Positions 15,789 to 25,240 of a stretch of 64,000 bases of DNA are shown piece by piece. Below the pieces are notes generated by a model, which made no database searches, was not told where the DNA came from, and saw only the letters and a list, made by a program, of their open reading frames with translations. The position numbers and the translations under genes were made by a program. Source of the DNA: Nocardia mexicana NBRC 108244 (GTDB lineage: Bacteria > Actinomycetota > Actinomycetes > Mycobacteriales > Mycobacteriaceae); assembly GCF_001613165.1 (NCBI RefSeq), contig NZ_BDBV01000050.1:88741-152740 (forward strand), read 5' to 3'. Position 1 is the stretch's first letter. Each line of letters begins with the position of its first letter.

Positions 15789-16262
15789 GTGCGGGTCGAG
15801 GCGGAGTCGAACGGGGTGCGGCTGGTCGACCGGTTTCATCAGCTGTGTGAGGTGGTCACCGCGCGGCTGCCGTTCGGGCTGAACGCCGTTGTGGCGCCGA
15901 CGTTTCTGGGTTTCGCGGTGATCAACGGGTTCACCTTCGGCGTCGATCTGCTGCTGCTCACCGCGCTGCACGGCGGGCTGGGGATCGCGCTGCCGGTCTC
16001 GGTGACGCTGGCCTACGCGGCGGCGTTCGGGCTGAGCTATCTGCTCAACCGGACCTTGAACTTCCGGTCGCACGCCGCGGTGGGGCCGCAGGTCGCGGTG
16101 TACGTGGTGGTGGTCGTGGTGAACTACCTGGCGTTCATTCTCGGAGTGTCCAGCGGTCTGTCCGCCCTCGGGGTCGAATATCACCTCGCGCGCCTGCTCG
16201 CGGGCGCCTGCGAGGCGATCTTCATGTACAGCGCGATGCGCTGGGTCGTGTTCCGCCGCTGA
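15789..16262 (+). CDS. GtrA-family membrane protein
   Basis: A 157-residue, four-helix protein with the GtrA pattern F-x-x-x-x-x-x-x-F-G-V-D, a central NRTLNFRS motif between helices 2 and 3, and a C-terminal R-W-V-V-F-R. The family is linked to flipping or transfer of lipid-linked sugars in cell-wall glycan synthesis. GTG 15789 has only a weak ribosome site. The 3' end overlaps the convergent metallophosphoesterase gene by 41 nt. Confidence 0.8.
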   Translation: MRVEAESNGVRLVDRFHQLCEVVTARLPFGLNAVVAPTFLGFAVINGFTFGVDLLLLTALHGGLGIALPVSVTLAYAAAFGLSYLLNRTLNFRSHAAVGPQVAVYVVVVVVNYLAFILGVSSGLSALGVEYHLARLLAGACEAIFMYSAMRWVVFRR

Positions 16263-17643
16263 TTCCGGAGAAGTCGCGCAGGACAACGTGATTGCGGTCG
16301 GTCAGGCCGCCCAGCGCGTGGTCGGGGTGCAGGCCGAAGAACTGGCGGCGGGTCCGGGTGCTCCAGCGCAGCGCGGCGTCGGATCGGGTCTTGTAGAAGT
16401 TGGCCATGTAGCCGCCCTCGTGAATGCGCAGCATCATGTAGCCGCCCGGATACTCCTTGATCGCGCCGACCTCGAGAAATTCGACGGCGATACCGGAATC
16501 GGGGCGGCCGAGACGGTTTCGGTGGGTATGCCCGCTGTGATGCAGGAAGACGCCGGGCGCACGACGGTACAGCGCGTGCAGCGCGGCCCCGCTCGCGCGA
16601 TCGAGCACGAAACCGGGCCCGCACGGATTGCTCACCGCCGCCGACGAAGTCGCCGGATGATGTCCGAAAACCAGTGTGGGACGGTCCGGTTCGGCGGTCA
16701 ACTCCTCGCGCAGACGTGCCAGCTGCGCGGCCGCCAGGGTGCCGCCGGAACCGCGCGGCCGGGTGGTGTCGAGCCCGACGAACCGCAGTCCGGCGGCGGT
16801 ATGGCTGGTCAACCGCTGGTGGGCGTGGAACACCGAACCCCAGTCGTCGTGCTCGCGCGGTGCGTCGTGGTTGCCGCGGCAGGCGAAATAGTCGCTGCCC
16901 AGTTCGCCCCACGCGTCGAGGCGGGCCCGGACCGCCCGCGACTGTGGGAGGGTCCCGGAATCGGTGAGGTCGCCCGCCAGTACCAGATGATCGGCCGCCC
17001 GGTCGGGGCGGCGCAGGTCGTCCAGCAGGGCCTCGAGCATGACGGTGGCGTGATCGTCGGTGTCGTGCCGCAAACCGGTCGGCAGCCCCGGCAGCAGCAG
17101 GCCGCTGATTCGCTCACCGACATGCACGTCGTTGGCGAGGGCGACCGTGCGCAGCAGCCGGCCCGGCGGCGGCGTCAGCGTCGTGAAGATCCCGGTGCAC
17201 TCCGGTGCGTCCCGTCCGCGCGTCACGAGGGTGCGGGCGGGCGTGGCGCGACGGCCGTCGGAGTACGCCTCGAACCGGTACGCGCGCCCGGGCTCCAGAC
17301 CGCCGATCTCCGCGTGGTGAAAGGCGGTGCGCCGGGTGTCGAGGTAGCGCTGCCGAGGTGTGGCGCGCCCGTCGGCCGCCGCGATGCGGACCTCGGTGTC
17401 GGCCGGGACCGGTCGCGGTATCCCGGCGCGGTCGCGGGCCCGGGTCGTCCAGGTGAGCACCACCGACCGATCGGTGACGGTGACCACCTCGAGCTCGGAC
17501 GCCACCATCGAATGCCGCAGTGTCCGAACGCGGCCGGAACGGTGCACGGCGAACACCGACGGCGCCCGCGCCGTCGTGCCCACCGCCACCGCCCCGGCCG
17601 CGACGTTGACCAGCCACCGACTCCGCAGTCCCGCATCGAGCAT
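16222..17643 (-). CDS. Secreted-type calcineurin-like metallophosphoesterase
   Basis: A 473-residue protein. The N-terminus (LVNVAAGAVAVGTTARA) could be a weak export signal, followed by a fibronectin-III-like segment (about 70-165). The metallophosphoesterase domain shows all canonical blocks: LANDVHVG, LAGDLTDSG, CRGNHDAP, FGHHP and HSGHTHRN. These bind two metals and hydrolyse a phosphoester. The substrate is unknown. ATG 17643 follows GGAGGTTGCC and is preferred over an upstream start at 17688. Confidence 0.82.
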   Translation of the reverse strand: MLDAGLRSRWLVNVAAGAVAVGTTARAPSVFAVHRSGRVRTLRHSMVASELEVVTVTDRSVVLTWTTRARDRAGIPRPVPADTEVRIAAADGRATPRQRYLDTRRTAFHHAEIGGLEPGRAYRFEAYSDGRRATPARTLVTRGRDAPECTGIFTTLTPPPGRLLRTVALANDVHVGERISGLLLPGLPTGLRHDTDDHATVMLEALLDDLRRPDRAADHLVLAGDLTDSGTLPQSRAVRARLDAWGELGSDYFACRGNHDAPREHDDWGSVFHAHQRLTSHTAAGLRFVGLDTTRPRGSGGTLAAAQLARLREELTAEPDRPTLVFGHHPATSSAAVSNPCGPGFVLDRASGAALHALYRRAPGVFLHHSGHTHRNRLGRPDSGIAVEFLEVGAIKEYPGGYMMLRIHEGGYMANFYKTRSDAALRWSTRTRRQFFGLHPDHALGGLTDRNHVVLRDFSGISGGTRPSASRCT

Positions 17644-17764
17644 GGCAACCTCCGCCCGAGTTCCAGCCTCGTCCCCGACGGTAAACACGCAGGTTGAACA
17701 CCTCGGTGCCGGTGCATGACGAATCAGCCGACGGGGCCGGACATCTCGGCGACCGGAGCGCGGC

Positions 17765-18520
17765 TCAGGCGACGTGCAGGTCGAAACCCCTCGAGCCCGG
17801 GCGTTCCAGGCCCTCGTGCAGGCGCAGGGTGCGGTCGTAGTCGCCGCCCGCCTGGGGGCGGTAGTTGATCGGGTCGATCTTGTCGATTTCCGACAGGCGT
17901 TGCCGCAGGGCGTGGGCGATCTCCTCGAAGCGCTCGTCGTTCACGCGGAGCGTGCCGTAGACGGGGAACGCGGGGAGGACGTCCATGCCGGGGTAGTAGA
18001 GGATGCCGTGATTGATGGGGTAGAGCAGGTCGTCGATATGGCCGTTGATGCCGCGATCGGAGTACGAGGGTTCGCGGCCGCCGATCGAGACGACCAGCAT
18101 GGCGCGTTTGCCGCTGAGCACGCCCGCGCCGTAGCGGGGGATGGCAGTTCCGCCCGCGCCGTAGGCGAATCCACAGGTGAATACGCGGTCCACCCAGCCC
18201 TTCATGATCGCGGGCATGGAGAACCACCACAGCGGAAAATGCAGCAGCACGGTATCGGCCCACAGCAGTTTTTCCTGCTCGGCGCGGATGTCGGCGGTGA
18301 GCGTGCCGTTGTCGAAGGCCTCGCCCGAGGCGAGCATGAAATTGGTCTCGTCGACCTCGCCGAAGTCGTCCGGATCCGCGTGCGCCTTCCAGCCCATCGC
18401 ATACAGGTCGCTCACGGCGACCTCGTGTCCATCGGACCGGAGCTGTTGCACGGCAACGTCCTTCAGGGCGCCGGTGAGGGAGTCCGGTTTGGGGTGCGCG
18501 TACACGATCAGAATGTTCAC
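17765..18520 (-). CDS. Flavodoxin-fold NAD(P)H quinone oxidoreductase
   Basis: A 251-residue protein of the NQO1/MdaB/KefF group. ILIVYAHPKPDSLT at the N-terminus is the FMN/FAD phosphate site, and FPLWWFSMPAIMKGWVDRVF is the conserved flavin-contact segment. Two-electron reduction of quinones would limit redox cycling. GTG 18520 is taken as start with no clear ribosome site; TTG further upstream is possible. It is divergent from the lipase. Confidence 0.85.
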   Translation of the reverse strand: MNILIVYAHPKPDSLTGALKDVAVQQLRSDGHEVAVSDLYAMGWKAHADPDDFGEVDETNFMLASGEAFDNGTLTADIRAEQEKLLWADTVLLHFPLWWFSMPAIMKGWVDRVFTCGFAYGAGGTAIPRYGAGVLSGKRAMLVVSIGGREPSYSDRGINGHIDDLLYPINHGILYYPGMDVLPAFPVYGTLRVNDERFEEIAHALRQRLSEIDKIDPINYRPQAGGDYDRTLRLHEGLERPGSRGFDLHVA

Positions 18521-18718
18521 ATTCGATGCCAACAGAGAGTCATATCGAAGTATTCCGAAGTATAGGTTCGAAGTTTGTTCCCAGTGATGGCGAACAATGA
18601 GACGCTGTCTCTTTTGTGCCATTACACTATGGAAGTTCAAGCCGCGGTTGGTGTCTCGGGGTTGGTTGCGCACGACGCCACGGTCGGATCGGTACTGGTG
18701 ATCGTGGGGTGTGTGCCC

Positions 18719-20119
18719 ATGTGGGCGTGGCGTGTCGTCATTGCGGTAGTGCTTGTCGCCGGGGGGCCGGTGGTGATCGCGCGCGCCGATCCGCCGCCGT
18801 CGGATGCGGCCGCGCCCGGTCCGGTGGCGCCAGGTCTGAATCTGCCCGGCCTGCAACAGTGGATCGATGCGGTGGTGCCGCGGCCGGTGATCCCGGCCGC
18901 CCCGACGGAGGCGGCTGGTCCCACTCTCACGGGAATTCCCGCGGAGACCGCGGCGCTGCGGGCGGCGGTGCTGCCCGACGACGTCGGCGATCCGCTCTTC
19001 GACGTGTGGCCGACGGCGCTGGAGAGCCTGGCGCCCGGTGCGGTCGTCGAGACCCGCGATGTCACGCCCGCGGCCGCGCCGCTGCTGACGATGCCCCTCT
19101 CCGCGCCGCCCCGGCAGGTACTGCAACTGAAGTACCGCACCACCGACGCACACGGAGCGCCGTCGTTCGCCACCGCCTCGCTGGTCCTGCCTCCGACCGC
19201 GTGGACCGGCCAGGGCGCCCGGCCCGTCCTGGTGAACAATCTCGCCGTCGACGGCCTGGGGCGTCGATGCACCCCGAGTTACACACTGGCGCACGGCTAT
19301 TCGGAGACGACCAACTCCGCCGACTTCTTCCCGCCGCTGACCCAGTTGGCGCTGCTGCGCGGCTACGCGGTACTGATCCCCGACCACGAGGGCCCGAATA
19401 TGGCCTACGCGGAACCGTACGTGGCCGGTCACGCCGTGCTGGATTCGGTGCGTGCCACGCGCACGCTGCTCCCCGGGGAACTCGGCGACAGTCCGTACGT
19501 GATGGCCGGGTACTCCGGCGGCGCCATCGCCACCCGTGCCGCGGCGGTGCTGATCGACTCCTACGCACCGGATCTGGCGGATTCGATCACCGGTGCCGCC
19601 GTGGGCGGCGTGCCCGCCGACTTCCGCATGCTGGCGCAGTCCATGAACGCCAATCTCGCCTCCGGCGTGTTCATGGCGGCCGTCTTCGGCATCGCCCGCG
19701 AGCGCCCCGAAATCCTGTCCCGCATGAACAATCTCGCCCAGCAGGTGACGACCTCGCCGCTGAAGAACGCGTGCATGAACCTCATCGAGCTGCCGGGCGC
19801 GGTGCTGGCGCCGATCGATATCGCGGCCAATACGCCCGATCCGCTGCGCAGCCCGGTGGCCGAGCAGGTCTTCCGGGCGACGGATATGTCCGGCCTGAAA
19901 TCCGCCGTCCCCCTGCTGGTCTACAACGGCGTGCACGATATCTGGATCCCGGCCGCGGGCGCCGAACAGCTGATGCGGCAGCAGTGCGCGCTGGGCGTCG
20001 CGGGGATCTACCGCAATGTCCCCGGCGAGCACTTCCTCGCCGGGGACACGGGCTGGCCGCTGCTGATCGATTGGCTGGATCAGCGGCTGCGGGGGATACC
20101 GGCACCCGACGAGTGCTGA
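18719..20119 (+). CDS. Secreted lipase, triacylglycerol/LIP family
   Basis: A 466-residue exported lipase. The signal peptide is MWAWRVVIAVVLVAGG followed by A-R-A-D. The nucleophile elbow is G-Y-S-G-G-A, and the acid and base probably lie in NGVHDIWIP and GEHFLAG. Two cysteine pairs may form disulfides. LIP-family enzymes in nocardiae and mycobacteria hydrolyse host or storage lipids outside the cell. ATG 18719 is chosen because the signal peptide begins there. Confidence 0.85.
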   Translation: MWAWRVVIAVVLVAGGPVVIARADPPPSDAAAPGPVAPGLNLPGLQQWIDAVVPRPVIPAAPTEAAGPTLTGIPAETAALRAAVLPDDVGDPLFDVWPTALESLAPGAVVETRDVTPAAAPLLTMPLSAPPRQVLQLKYRTTDAHGAPSFATASLVLPPTAWTGQGARPVLVNNLAVDGLGRRCTPSYTLAHGYSETTNSADFFPPLTQLALLRGYAVLIPDHEGPNMAYAEPYVAGHAVLDSVRATRTLLPGELGDSPYVMAGYSGGAIATRAAAVLIDSYAPDLADSITGAAVGGVPADFRMLAQSMNANLASGVFMAAVFGIARERPEILSRMNNLAQQVTTSPLKNACMNLIELPGAVLAPIDIAANTPDPLRSPVAEQVFRATDMSGLKSAVPLLVYNGVHDIWIPAAGAEQLMRQQCALGVAGIYRNVPGEHFLAGDTGWPLLIDWLDQRLRGIPAPDEC

Positions 20120-20128
20120 CCGCCCCGC

Positions 20129-21238
20129 CTATACCCGCTTGCCGGACCCGGTGGTGGGGCCGGGCTTGATGCCGTCCCACTGGGTGACCGTGTAGGGCGG
20201 TTCCCCCGCCTTGCCGGGCCATTGGCTGATGATCAGTGTCAGCGAGTCGGCGGAGGCGCTTCCGGGGTGGATGTAGCCGCCGTAGAGGTTGGGCAGGTGT
20301 GGCTTGCCCCAGTGGCCCATCGGCCAGGCGTTCTTGCCGACGACCTGGGTTTCGGGCTCGGACCAGGTTCCGTCCGGGCGCGGCGACGTGCGGGTGCGGA
20401 TGCTATAGTCGTCGACGTCGAAATACGCCATGCAGTACATGCCCTGGATGTTCTTGACGCTGAACTCCCCGATGGCGTTGCCCGGGCCGAACATCGGGCT
20501 GGGTGCGGCATCCCGGGTCCACTGCCACTTGTCGTCGAGGAACGCCCAGTTCTCCTGTCCGTCGAACCGGCCGTGGAAGAAGTCGCGCGGGTCGAACCGG
20601 AACAGTTGGATGAGCCCGGCGTCGGCGGCGTAGTGGTGGCTTCCGTTCCACGCCTTGGAGAAACAGTAGAGGTGGCCGTCCGCGTCCACGCCCGCGAAGC
20701 TCCACATCGAATACAGCGAGCCGTTACCGCCGAGCGCGTCGCCGTTCCAGATGTGGTCGAAATCCTTCCAGCTCGCGCCGTGGTCGTCGGAATAGGCGAT
20801 GCCGCCGAATGCGGAGCCGTCGTTGGGACTGCCCTCCGGCACCCACGCGTGCACCGACGTGTACTGGATGAACAGTCGATCCTGCCCGTCGACCTGTAAT
20901 GCGGTGGCGTCGTTGGGAATTCGAGTGAACTCCACGACGCCGCGGCCGTTGTCCGCCTGGTGCTGGTAGTCGAACAGCTGGGCGCAGGTCGGGCTGGGCT
21001 GGCTGCCGGTGAATTCGATCGCGGTCTCGCCGGAGCTGTCGAACCTGTCCTGGTACAGCAGGACGGGCGAGCCGATATAGGGCTCCGTAGCCGCCCGGCC
21101 GACGTTGGCATCACCGAACACGTAGCCCCAGCCGCCGTCGTGGCGCCGATAGGGGATGGCCAAATCCCCTGAGCCCAGCCCGAACCGGCTGGCCGAGTCC
21201 CCGTCGTTGTCACACAGCATCGTCCCCCGTTGGGGCAT
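20129..21238 (-). CDS. DUF4185-domain protein
   Basis: A 369-residue beta-propeller-like protein of the DUF4185 group, with repeated blades such as GWGYVFGDANVG, IAYSDDHGASW, MYCMAYFDVDDYSIRTRTS and SLTLIISQWPG. Related proteins are sugar- or wall-associated and often glycosidase-like, but no activity is assigned. No signal peptide is apparent from ATG 21238, which has GGGAGG at proper spacing; upstream in-frame ATG at 21268 is less likely. Confidence 0.75.
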   Translation of the reverse strand: MPQRGTMLCDNDGDSASRFGLGSGDLAIPYRRHDGGWGYVFGDANVGRAATEPYIGSPVLLYQDRFDSSGETAIEFTGSQPSPTCAQLFDYQHQADNGRGVVEFTRIPNDATALQVDGQDRLFIQYTSVHAWVPEGSPNDGSAFGGIAYSDDHGASWKDFDHIWNGDALGGNGSLYSMWSFAGVDADGHLYCFSKAWNGSHHYAADAGLIQLFRFDPRDFFHGRFDGQENWAFLDDKWQWTRDAAPSPMFGPGNAIGEFSVKNIQGMYCMAYFDVDDYSIRTRTSPRPDGTWSEPETQVVGKNAWPMGHWGKPHLPNLYGGYIHPGSASADSLTLIISQWPGKAGEPPYTVTQWDGIKPGPTTGSGKRV

Positions 21239-21314
21239 GGTGGATTTCCTCCCTGACGTCCGATCCATGTCGAACCCCCACCTTCGCACGAGGCCCTACC
21301 CTCCGCGCAAGACG

Positions 21315-21354
21315 CGAAATCCCCTGGCAGGGAAGGATCTGCCAGGGGATTCGC
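21315..21354 (-). terminator. Strong terminator of malate synthase
   Basis: AATCCCCTGGCAG (21318-21330) pairs perfectly with CTGCCAGGGGATT (21339-21351) across an 8-nt loop, and the stem extends with GCG/CGC around a one-base bulge. It starts about 45 nt past the glcB stop. Confidence 0.85.
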
Positions 21355-21399
21355 TCGGATTCTATTGCCGACCAGCGGTTTCGGTGGTCGGGAGCACGC

Positions 21400-23583
21400 T
21401 CAGTTCTTGTCGGCCAGGGCCTTGGCCTCGCGGCGGCGGCGGTGCAGGATCGGCTCGGTGTAGCCGTTGGGCTGCTTGGTGCCCTCCAGGATCAGCTCCT
21501 TGGCGGCCTGGAAGGCGACGCTGCCGCTGAAGTCCGGGGCCATCGGCTTGTAGCTCGCGTCGCCGGCGTTCTGGCGGTCGACGACCGGGGCCATCCGCTC
21601 CAGGCTCTCGACGATCTGGTCGGCGGTCACGATGCCGTGGCGCAGCCAGTTCGCCATCAGCTGGCTCGAGATGCGCAGGGTCGCACGGTCTTCCATGAGC
21701 GCGACATCGTTGATGTCGGGCACCTTGGAGCAGCCGACGCCCTGATCGATCCAGCGGACCACGTAGCCGAGGATGGACTGCGAGTTGTTGTCCAGCTCGT
21801 TGCGGATCTCCTCCGGCGTCCAGTCGGTGTTCGCCGCGAGCGGGATCTCCAGGATCTGGTCGACGGTGGCGCGCGCGCCGCCCTTGGCGATCTCGGTCTG
21901 CCGCTGGAACACGACCACCAGGTGGTAGTGGGTGGCGTGCAGGGTGGCGGCGGTGGGTGAGGGCACCCAGGCGGTGGTGGCGCCGGAGCGCGGGTGGCCG
22001 ATCTTCTGCTCGAGCATGTCGTGCATCAGATCCGGCATGGCCCACATGCCCTTACCGATCTGCGCCTTGTGCGGCAGCCCGGTCGCCAGGCCCGTGTCGA
22101 CGTTCCAGTCCTCGTAGGACGCGATCCACTGCTGCTTCTTCATCTCGGCCTTGCGGACCATGGGCCCGGCCTCCATGGAGGTGTGGATCTCGTCGCCGGT
22201 GCGGTCGAGGAAGCCGGTGTTGATGAACACCACGCGATCCCGCGCGGCCGCGATGCAGGCCTTCAGGTTCACCGTGGTGCGGCGCTCCTCGTCCATGATG
22301 CCGACCTTGAGTGTGTTGCGGGGCAGGCCCAGCACGTCCTCGACGCGGCCGAACAGCTCGTTGGTGAACGCCACCTCGTCCGGACCGTGCATCTTCGGCT
22401 TCACGATGTAGACCGAGCCGGTGCGCGAGTTGGACACCCGGGCATCGCCGCGCAGGCTGTGCACCGCGATCAGGGAGGTGAACAGGCCGTCGAGGATGCC
22501 CTCGGGCACCTCGTTGCCGTCGGAGTCGAGAATCGCGTCGCTGGTCATCAGGTGGCCGACATTGCGCACGAACAGCAGCGAACGGCCGTGCAGCGCAATC
22601 TCTTCGCCGTCCAGGCCGGTGTAGACCCGGTCCGGGTTCATGGTGCGGGTGAAGGTCTTGCCGCCCTTGCTGACCTCTTCGGCCAGGTCGCCCTTCATCA
22701 GCCCCAGCCAGTTGGTGTAGCCGAGCACCTTGTCCTCGGCGTCGACCGCGGCGACCGAATCCTCGAAGTCCATGATCGTGGTGACCGCGGACTCCAGCAG
22801 CAGGTCCTTGACCCCGGCGCCGTCGGTCTTGCCGATCGGCGACTCCGGGTCGATCTGGATGTCGATGTGCAGGCCGTTGTGGCGCAGCAGCACCGACGTC
22901 GGCGCGTCCGGCGTCCCCCGGTAGCCGACCAGCGCCGAGGCGTCGGCCAGGCCGATATCGGTGCCGTCCTCGAGGGTGACCTCCAGCTCGCCGTCGACGA
23001 TCTTGTAGGCCTGCGAGCCCACGTGCGAGCCGGTGATCAGCGGCACGGCGTCGTCGAGGAAGTTGCGGGCCCACTCGATGACCTTGTCGCCACGGACCTT
23101 GTTGTAGCTGGTGCCCTTCTCGGCGCCGCCGGTCTCCGGGATGGCGTCGGTGCCGTACAGGGCGTCGTAGAGCGAACCCCAGCGCGCGTTGGCGGCGTTG
23201 ATCGCGAAGCGGGCGTTCATCACCGGCACGACCAGCTGCGGGCCCGCGGTGGTGGCGATCTCGTCGTCGACGTTCTGCGTGCCGATCTGGAAGTCGGCGG
23301 GCTGCTCGCGCAGGTACCCGATCTCGGTGAGGAACTTCTTGTAGGCGGCCTTGTCGTATCCGGTGCCCGGGTTCTCGGCGTGCCAGGCGTCGAGCTTGCC
23401 CTGGATCTCGTCGCGCTCGGCCAGCAGGGCGCGGTTGCGCGGAGCCAGATCGTTGATGACTCCTTCCGCACCGGACCAGAACGCGGCGGAATCTACGCCG
23501 GTCCCGGGCAGCGCCTGATTCTCGACGAAGTCGTGGAGAACGCTCGCAACCTGAAGCCCGCCGATCTGAATCCGCTCTGTCAT
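21400..23583 (-). CDS. glcB: Malate synthase G
   Basis: A 727-residue, single-domain-class malate synthase G, close to the usual ~725-740. It condenses glyoxylate and acetyl-CoA to malate in the glyoxylate shunt. Conserved blocks include GYTNWLGLMKGDL, TMNPDRVYTG, VKPKMHGPDEVAF, KVGIMDEERRTTVNL and FINTGFLDRTGDEIHT; the last carries the Mg and glyoxylate region. It is monocistronic, flanked by its own terminator and a divergent SDR gene. Its place beside the Rv1836c-like protein mirrors M. tuberculosis. Confidence 0.97.
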   Translation of the reverse strand: MTERIQIGGLQVASVLHDFVENQALPGTGVDSAAFWSGAEGVINDLAPRNRALLAERDEIQGKLDAWHAENPGTGYDKAAYKKFLTEIGYLREQPADFQIGTQNVDDEIATTAGPQLVVPVMNARFAINAANARWGSLYDALYGTDAIPETGGAEKGTSYNKVRGDKVIEWARNFLDDAVPLITGSHVGSQAYKIVDGELEVTLEDGTDIGLADASALVGYRGTPDAPTSVLLRHNGLHIDIQIDPESPIGKTDGAGVKDLLLESAVTTIMDFEDSVAAVDAEDKVLGYTNWLGLMKGDLAEEVSKGGKTFTRTMNPDRVYTGLDGEEIALHGRSLLFVRNVGHLMTSDAILDSDGNEVPEGILDGLFTSLIAVHSLRGDARVSNSRTGSVYIVKPKMHGPDEVAFTNELFGRVEDVLGLPRNTLKVGIMDEERRTTVNLKACIAAARDRVVFINTGFLDRTGDEIHTSMEAGPMVRKAEMKKQQWIASYEDWNVDTGLATGLPHKAQIGKGMWAMPDLMHDMLEQKIGHPRSGATTAWVPSPTAATLHATHYHLVVVFQRQTEIAKGGARATVDQILEIPLAANTDWTPEEIRNELDNNSQSILGYVVRWIDQGVGCSKVPDINDVALMEDRATLRISSQLMANWLRHGIVTADQIVESLERMAPVVDRQNAGDASYKPMAPDFSGSVAFQAAKELILEGTKQPNGYTEPILHRRRREAKALADKN

Positions 23584-23683
23584 CTACTGCCTCATTTCGA
23601 GATAGCCGGATCGAAAAAGTACGCCTGTCATGTTACTCGGCGGTAGAAATCGGCGAGGGCGCGGGCCTTGATTGTATCGCTCG

Positions 23684-23698
23684 GTACATTTAATGTAC
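23684..23698. promoter_or_regulatory. Palindromic operator GTACATT-T-AATGTAC
   Basis: A perfect 7-bp inverted repeat with a 1-nt centre, followed by a further GAACATT half-site. It lies between malate synthase and the divergent SDR gene. The TetR encoded two genes downstream is the obvious candidate ligand. Confidence 0.55.
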
Positions 23699-23731
23699 TG
23701 GGCGGAACATTTCGGCGGAGAGGGTGTGGCT

Positions 23732-24478
23732 GTGGGTCGGTTGTCGGATCGGGTCGTCGTGGTGACCGGCGGAAGTCGCGGGCTGGGGCGGGAGATGGTG
23801 CTCGCGTTCGCCGAGGCCGGTGCGGATGTGGTGATCGCCAGTCGCAAGATCGATTCCTGCGTGGCGCTGGCCGAGGAGGTCCGCGAGAAGTACGGGCGGC
23901 GCGCGCTGCCGGTCGCGTGCAATGTCAGCGACTGGTCGCAGTGCGACGCGCTGGCCGAGACCGCGTACGCGGAGTTCGGACGGGTCGACGTGCTGGTCAA
24001 CAACGCCGGGCTGTCGCCGCTGTACCCCAGCCTGGATCAGGTGAGCGAGGCCCTGTTCGACAAGGTGATCGGGGTGAATCTCAAGGGCCCGTTCCGGCTC
24101 TCGGCGCTGATCGGGGCGCGGATGAAGGAGGCGGGCGGCGGGTCGATCATCAACGTCTCCTCGATCGAGGCGGTGCGGCCGGAACCCCTCGCGGTGCCGT
24201 ACTCGGCGGCCAAGGCCGGATTGAACGCGCTGACACTGGGTCTGGCGCAGACCTACGGTCCGTCCGTGCGGGTCAACACGATTCAGTGCGGGCCGTTCGC
24301 GACCGATATCTCCGCCGCCTGGCCGGACGGCCTACGCGAGGAGCTGAGCAAGCACAATGCCGCGGCCCGCGTCGGCGAGCCGCACGAGATCGTCGGTGCC
24401 GCACTGTTCCTCGCCGACCCGTCCGCCTCAGCATTCTGCTCCGCCGCCACCCTCGCCCTGGACGGCGGTTGGCGATGA
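23732..24478 (+). CDS. Short-chain dehydrogenase/reductase
   Basis: A 248-residue classical SDR: cofactor loop TGGSRGLG, NNAG, a serine in IINVSSIEA, the Y-S-A-A-K catalytic pair, and a C-terminal LDGGWR. Substrate is unknown; an acyl or hydroxy-lipid is plausible given the TetR and acyl-CoA dehydrogenase that follow. GTG 23732 is chosen because GGAGAGG sits 8 nt upstream; a GTG at 23726 is possible. Confidence 0.88.
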   Translation: MGRLSDRVVVVTGGSRGLGREMVLAFAEAGADVVIASRKIDSCVALAEEVREKYGRRALPVACNVSDWSQCDALAETAYAEFGRVDVLVNNAGLSPLYPSLDQVSEALFDKVIGVNLKGPFRLSALIGARMKEAGGGSIINVSSIEAVRPEPLAVPYSAAKAGLNALTLGLAQTYGPSVRVNTIQCGPFATDISAAWPDGLREELSKHNAAARVGEPHEIVGAALFLADPSASAFCSAATLALDGGWR

Positions 24479-24484
24479 CCACAC

Positions 24485-24562
24485 TTCGCGCACCACTTAC
24501 ACGTTCCCGCACACCCTGCAGAGGCTTGAAAGGGGTGCGGGAACACGCAGGGGGTGCGCGGA
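24485..24562. repeat. Inverted copies of the GGGGTGCGGGAAC element
   Basis: The right arm (24530-24562) carries AAGGGGTGCGGGAA plus a diverged second copy. The left arm (24485-24517) carries the same pair in reverse orientation (TGCGGGAACGTGTAAGTGG read on the minus strand). Together they can fold into a long imperfect hairpin between the SDR and TetR genes. One arm alone occurs at 6654-6686. Confidence 0.6.
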
Positions 24563-24590
24563 GTTCGGTGGTGCGCGGTGGGGGGTGGGG

Positions 24591-25238
24591 ATGACGGCGG
24601 TGCCGGTGCGGAGACGGGGGCGGCCGCCCGCGTCCGCGGGGGTGGAGACTCGCGGACGGATTGTGCGTGCGGCGCTGGACTTGTTCGCGGAGAAGGGGTT
24701 TCACGGCACGGGTGTGGCCGAGATCGGCGACCGCGCGGATGTGCAGCGCGGGGCACTCTACTATCACATCGGCTCCAAGGAGGAGCTGCTGTTCCAGATC
24801 CTGCGCGACTACATCGACCTGATGTACGCCGAGGCCCGCGCGATCGCCGACGGGCCCGACGATCCGGTCGCCAAGCTGCGCAAGCTGATTCACAGCCACG
24901 TCCGCCTCATCGTCGCCCACCGGCGCGAGGTGGCCATCCAGCTCCGCGATGTATCGGCGCTGACCGGCGACCGGGCCGCCGACCTGCAGGAGCTGCGCGA
25001 CCGCGTGCAGGAGTGCTGGCAGCGGGTGATCGACGCCGGGCACGCGGAGGGTGCGTTGAGCACCGCCGACCACGTCGTCACCAACAGCATTCTGGGGATG
25101 CTCAATATGGTGACTTTCTGGTACCGCCCGCACGGTGACCACACCCCGGACGAGATCGCCGAGATCCTGGCCGCCACCGTGCTGGACGGGATCGTCCAGA
25201 CGCCACACCCCGCCGACAACAACCGCACGAAAGGCTGA
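24591..25238 (+). CDS. TetR-family regulator (KstR2/FadR-like class)
   Basis: A 215-residue TetR protein. The HTH spans about 20-65: RIVRAALDLFAEKGFHGTGVAEI, then GALYYHIGSKEELL. The C-terminal domain (from QILRDYIDLM) resembles TetR_C regulators of acyl-CoA metabolism. The stop is 2 nt before the acyl-CoA dehydrogenase ATG, so the two are coupled. It likely binds the palindrome at 23684-23698. Confidence 0.88.
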   Translation: MTAVPVRRRGRPPASAGVETRGRIVRAALDLFAEKGFHGTGVAEIGDRADVQRGALYYHIGSKEELLFQILRDYIDLMYAEARAIADGPDDPVAKLRKLIHSHVRLIVAHRREVAIQLRDVSALTGDRAADLQELRDRVQECWQRVIDAGHAEGALSTADHVVTNSILGMLNMVTFWYRPHGDHTPDEIAEILAATVLDGIVQTPHPADNNRTKG

Positions 25239-25240
25239 TC

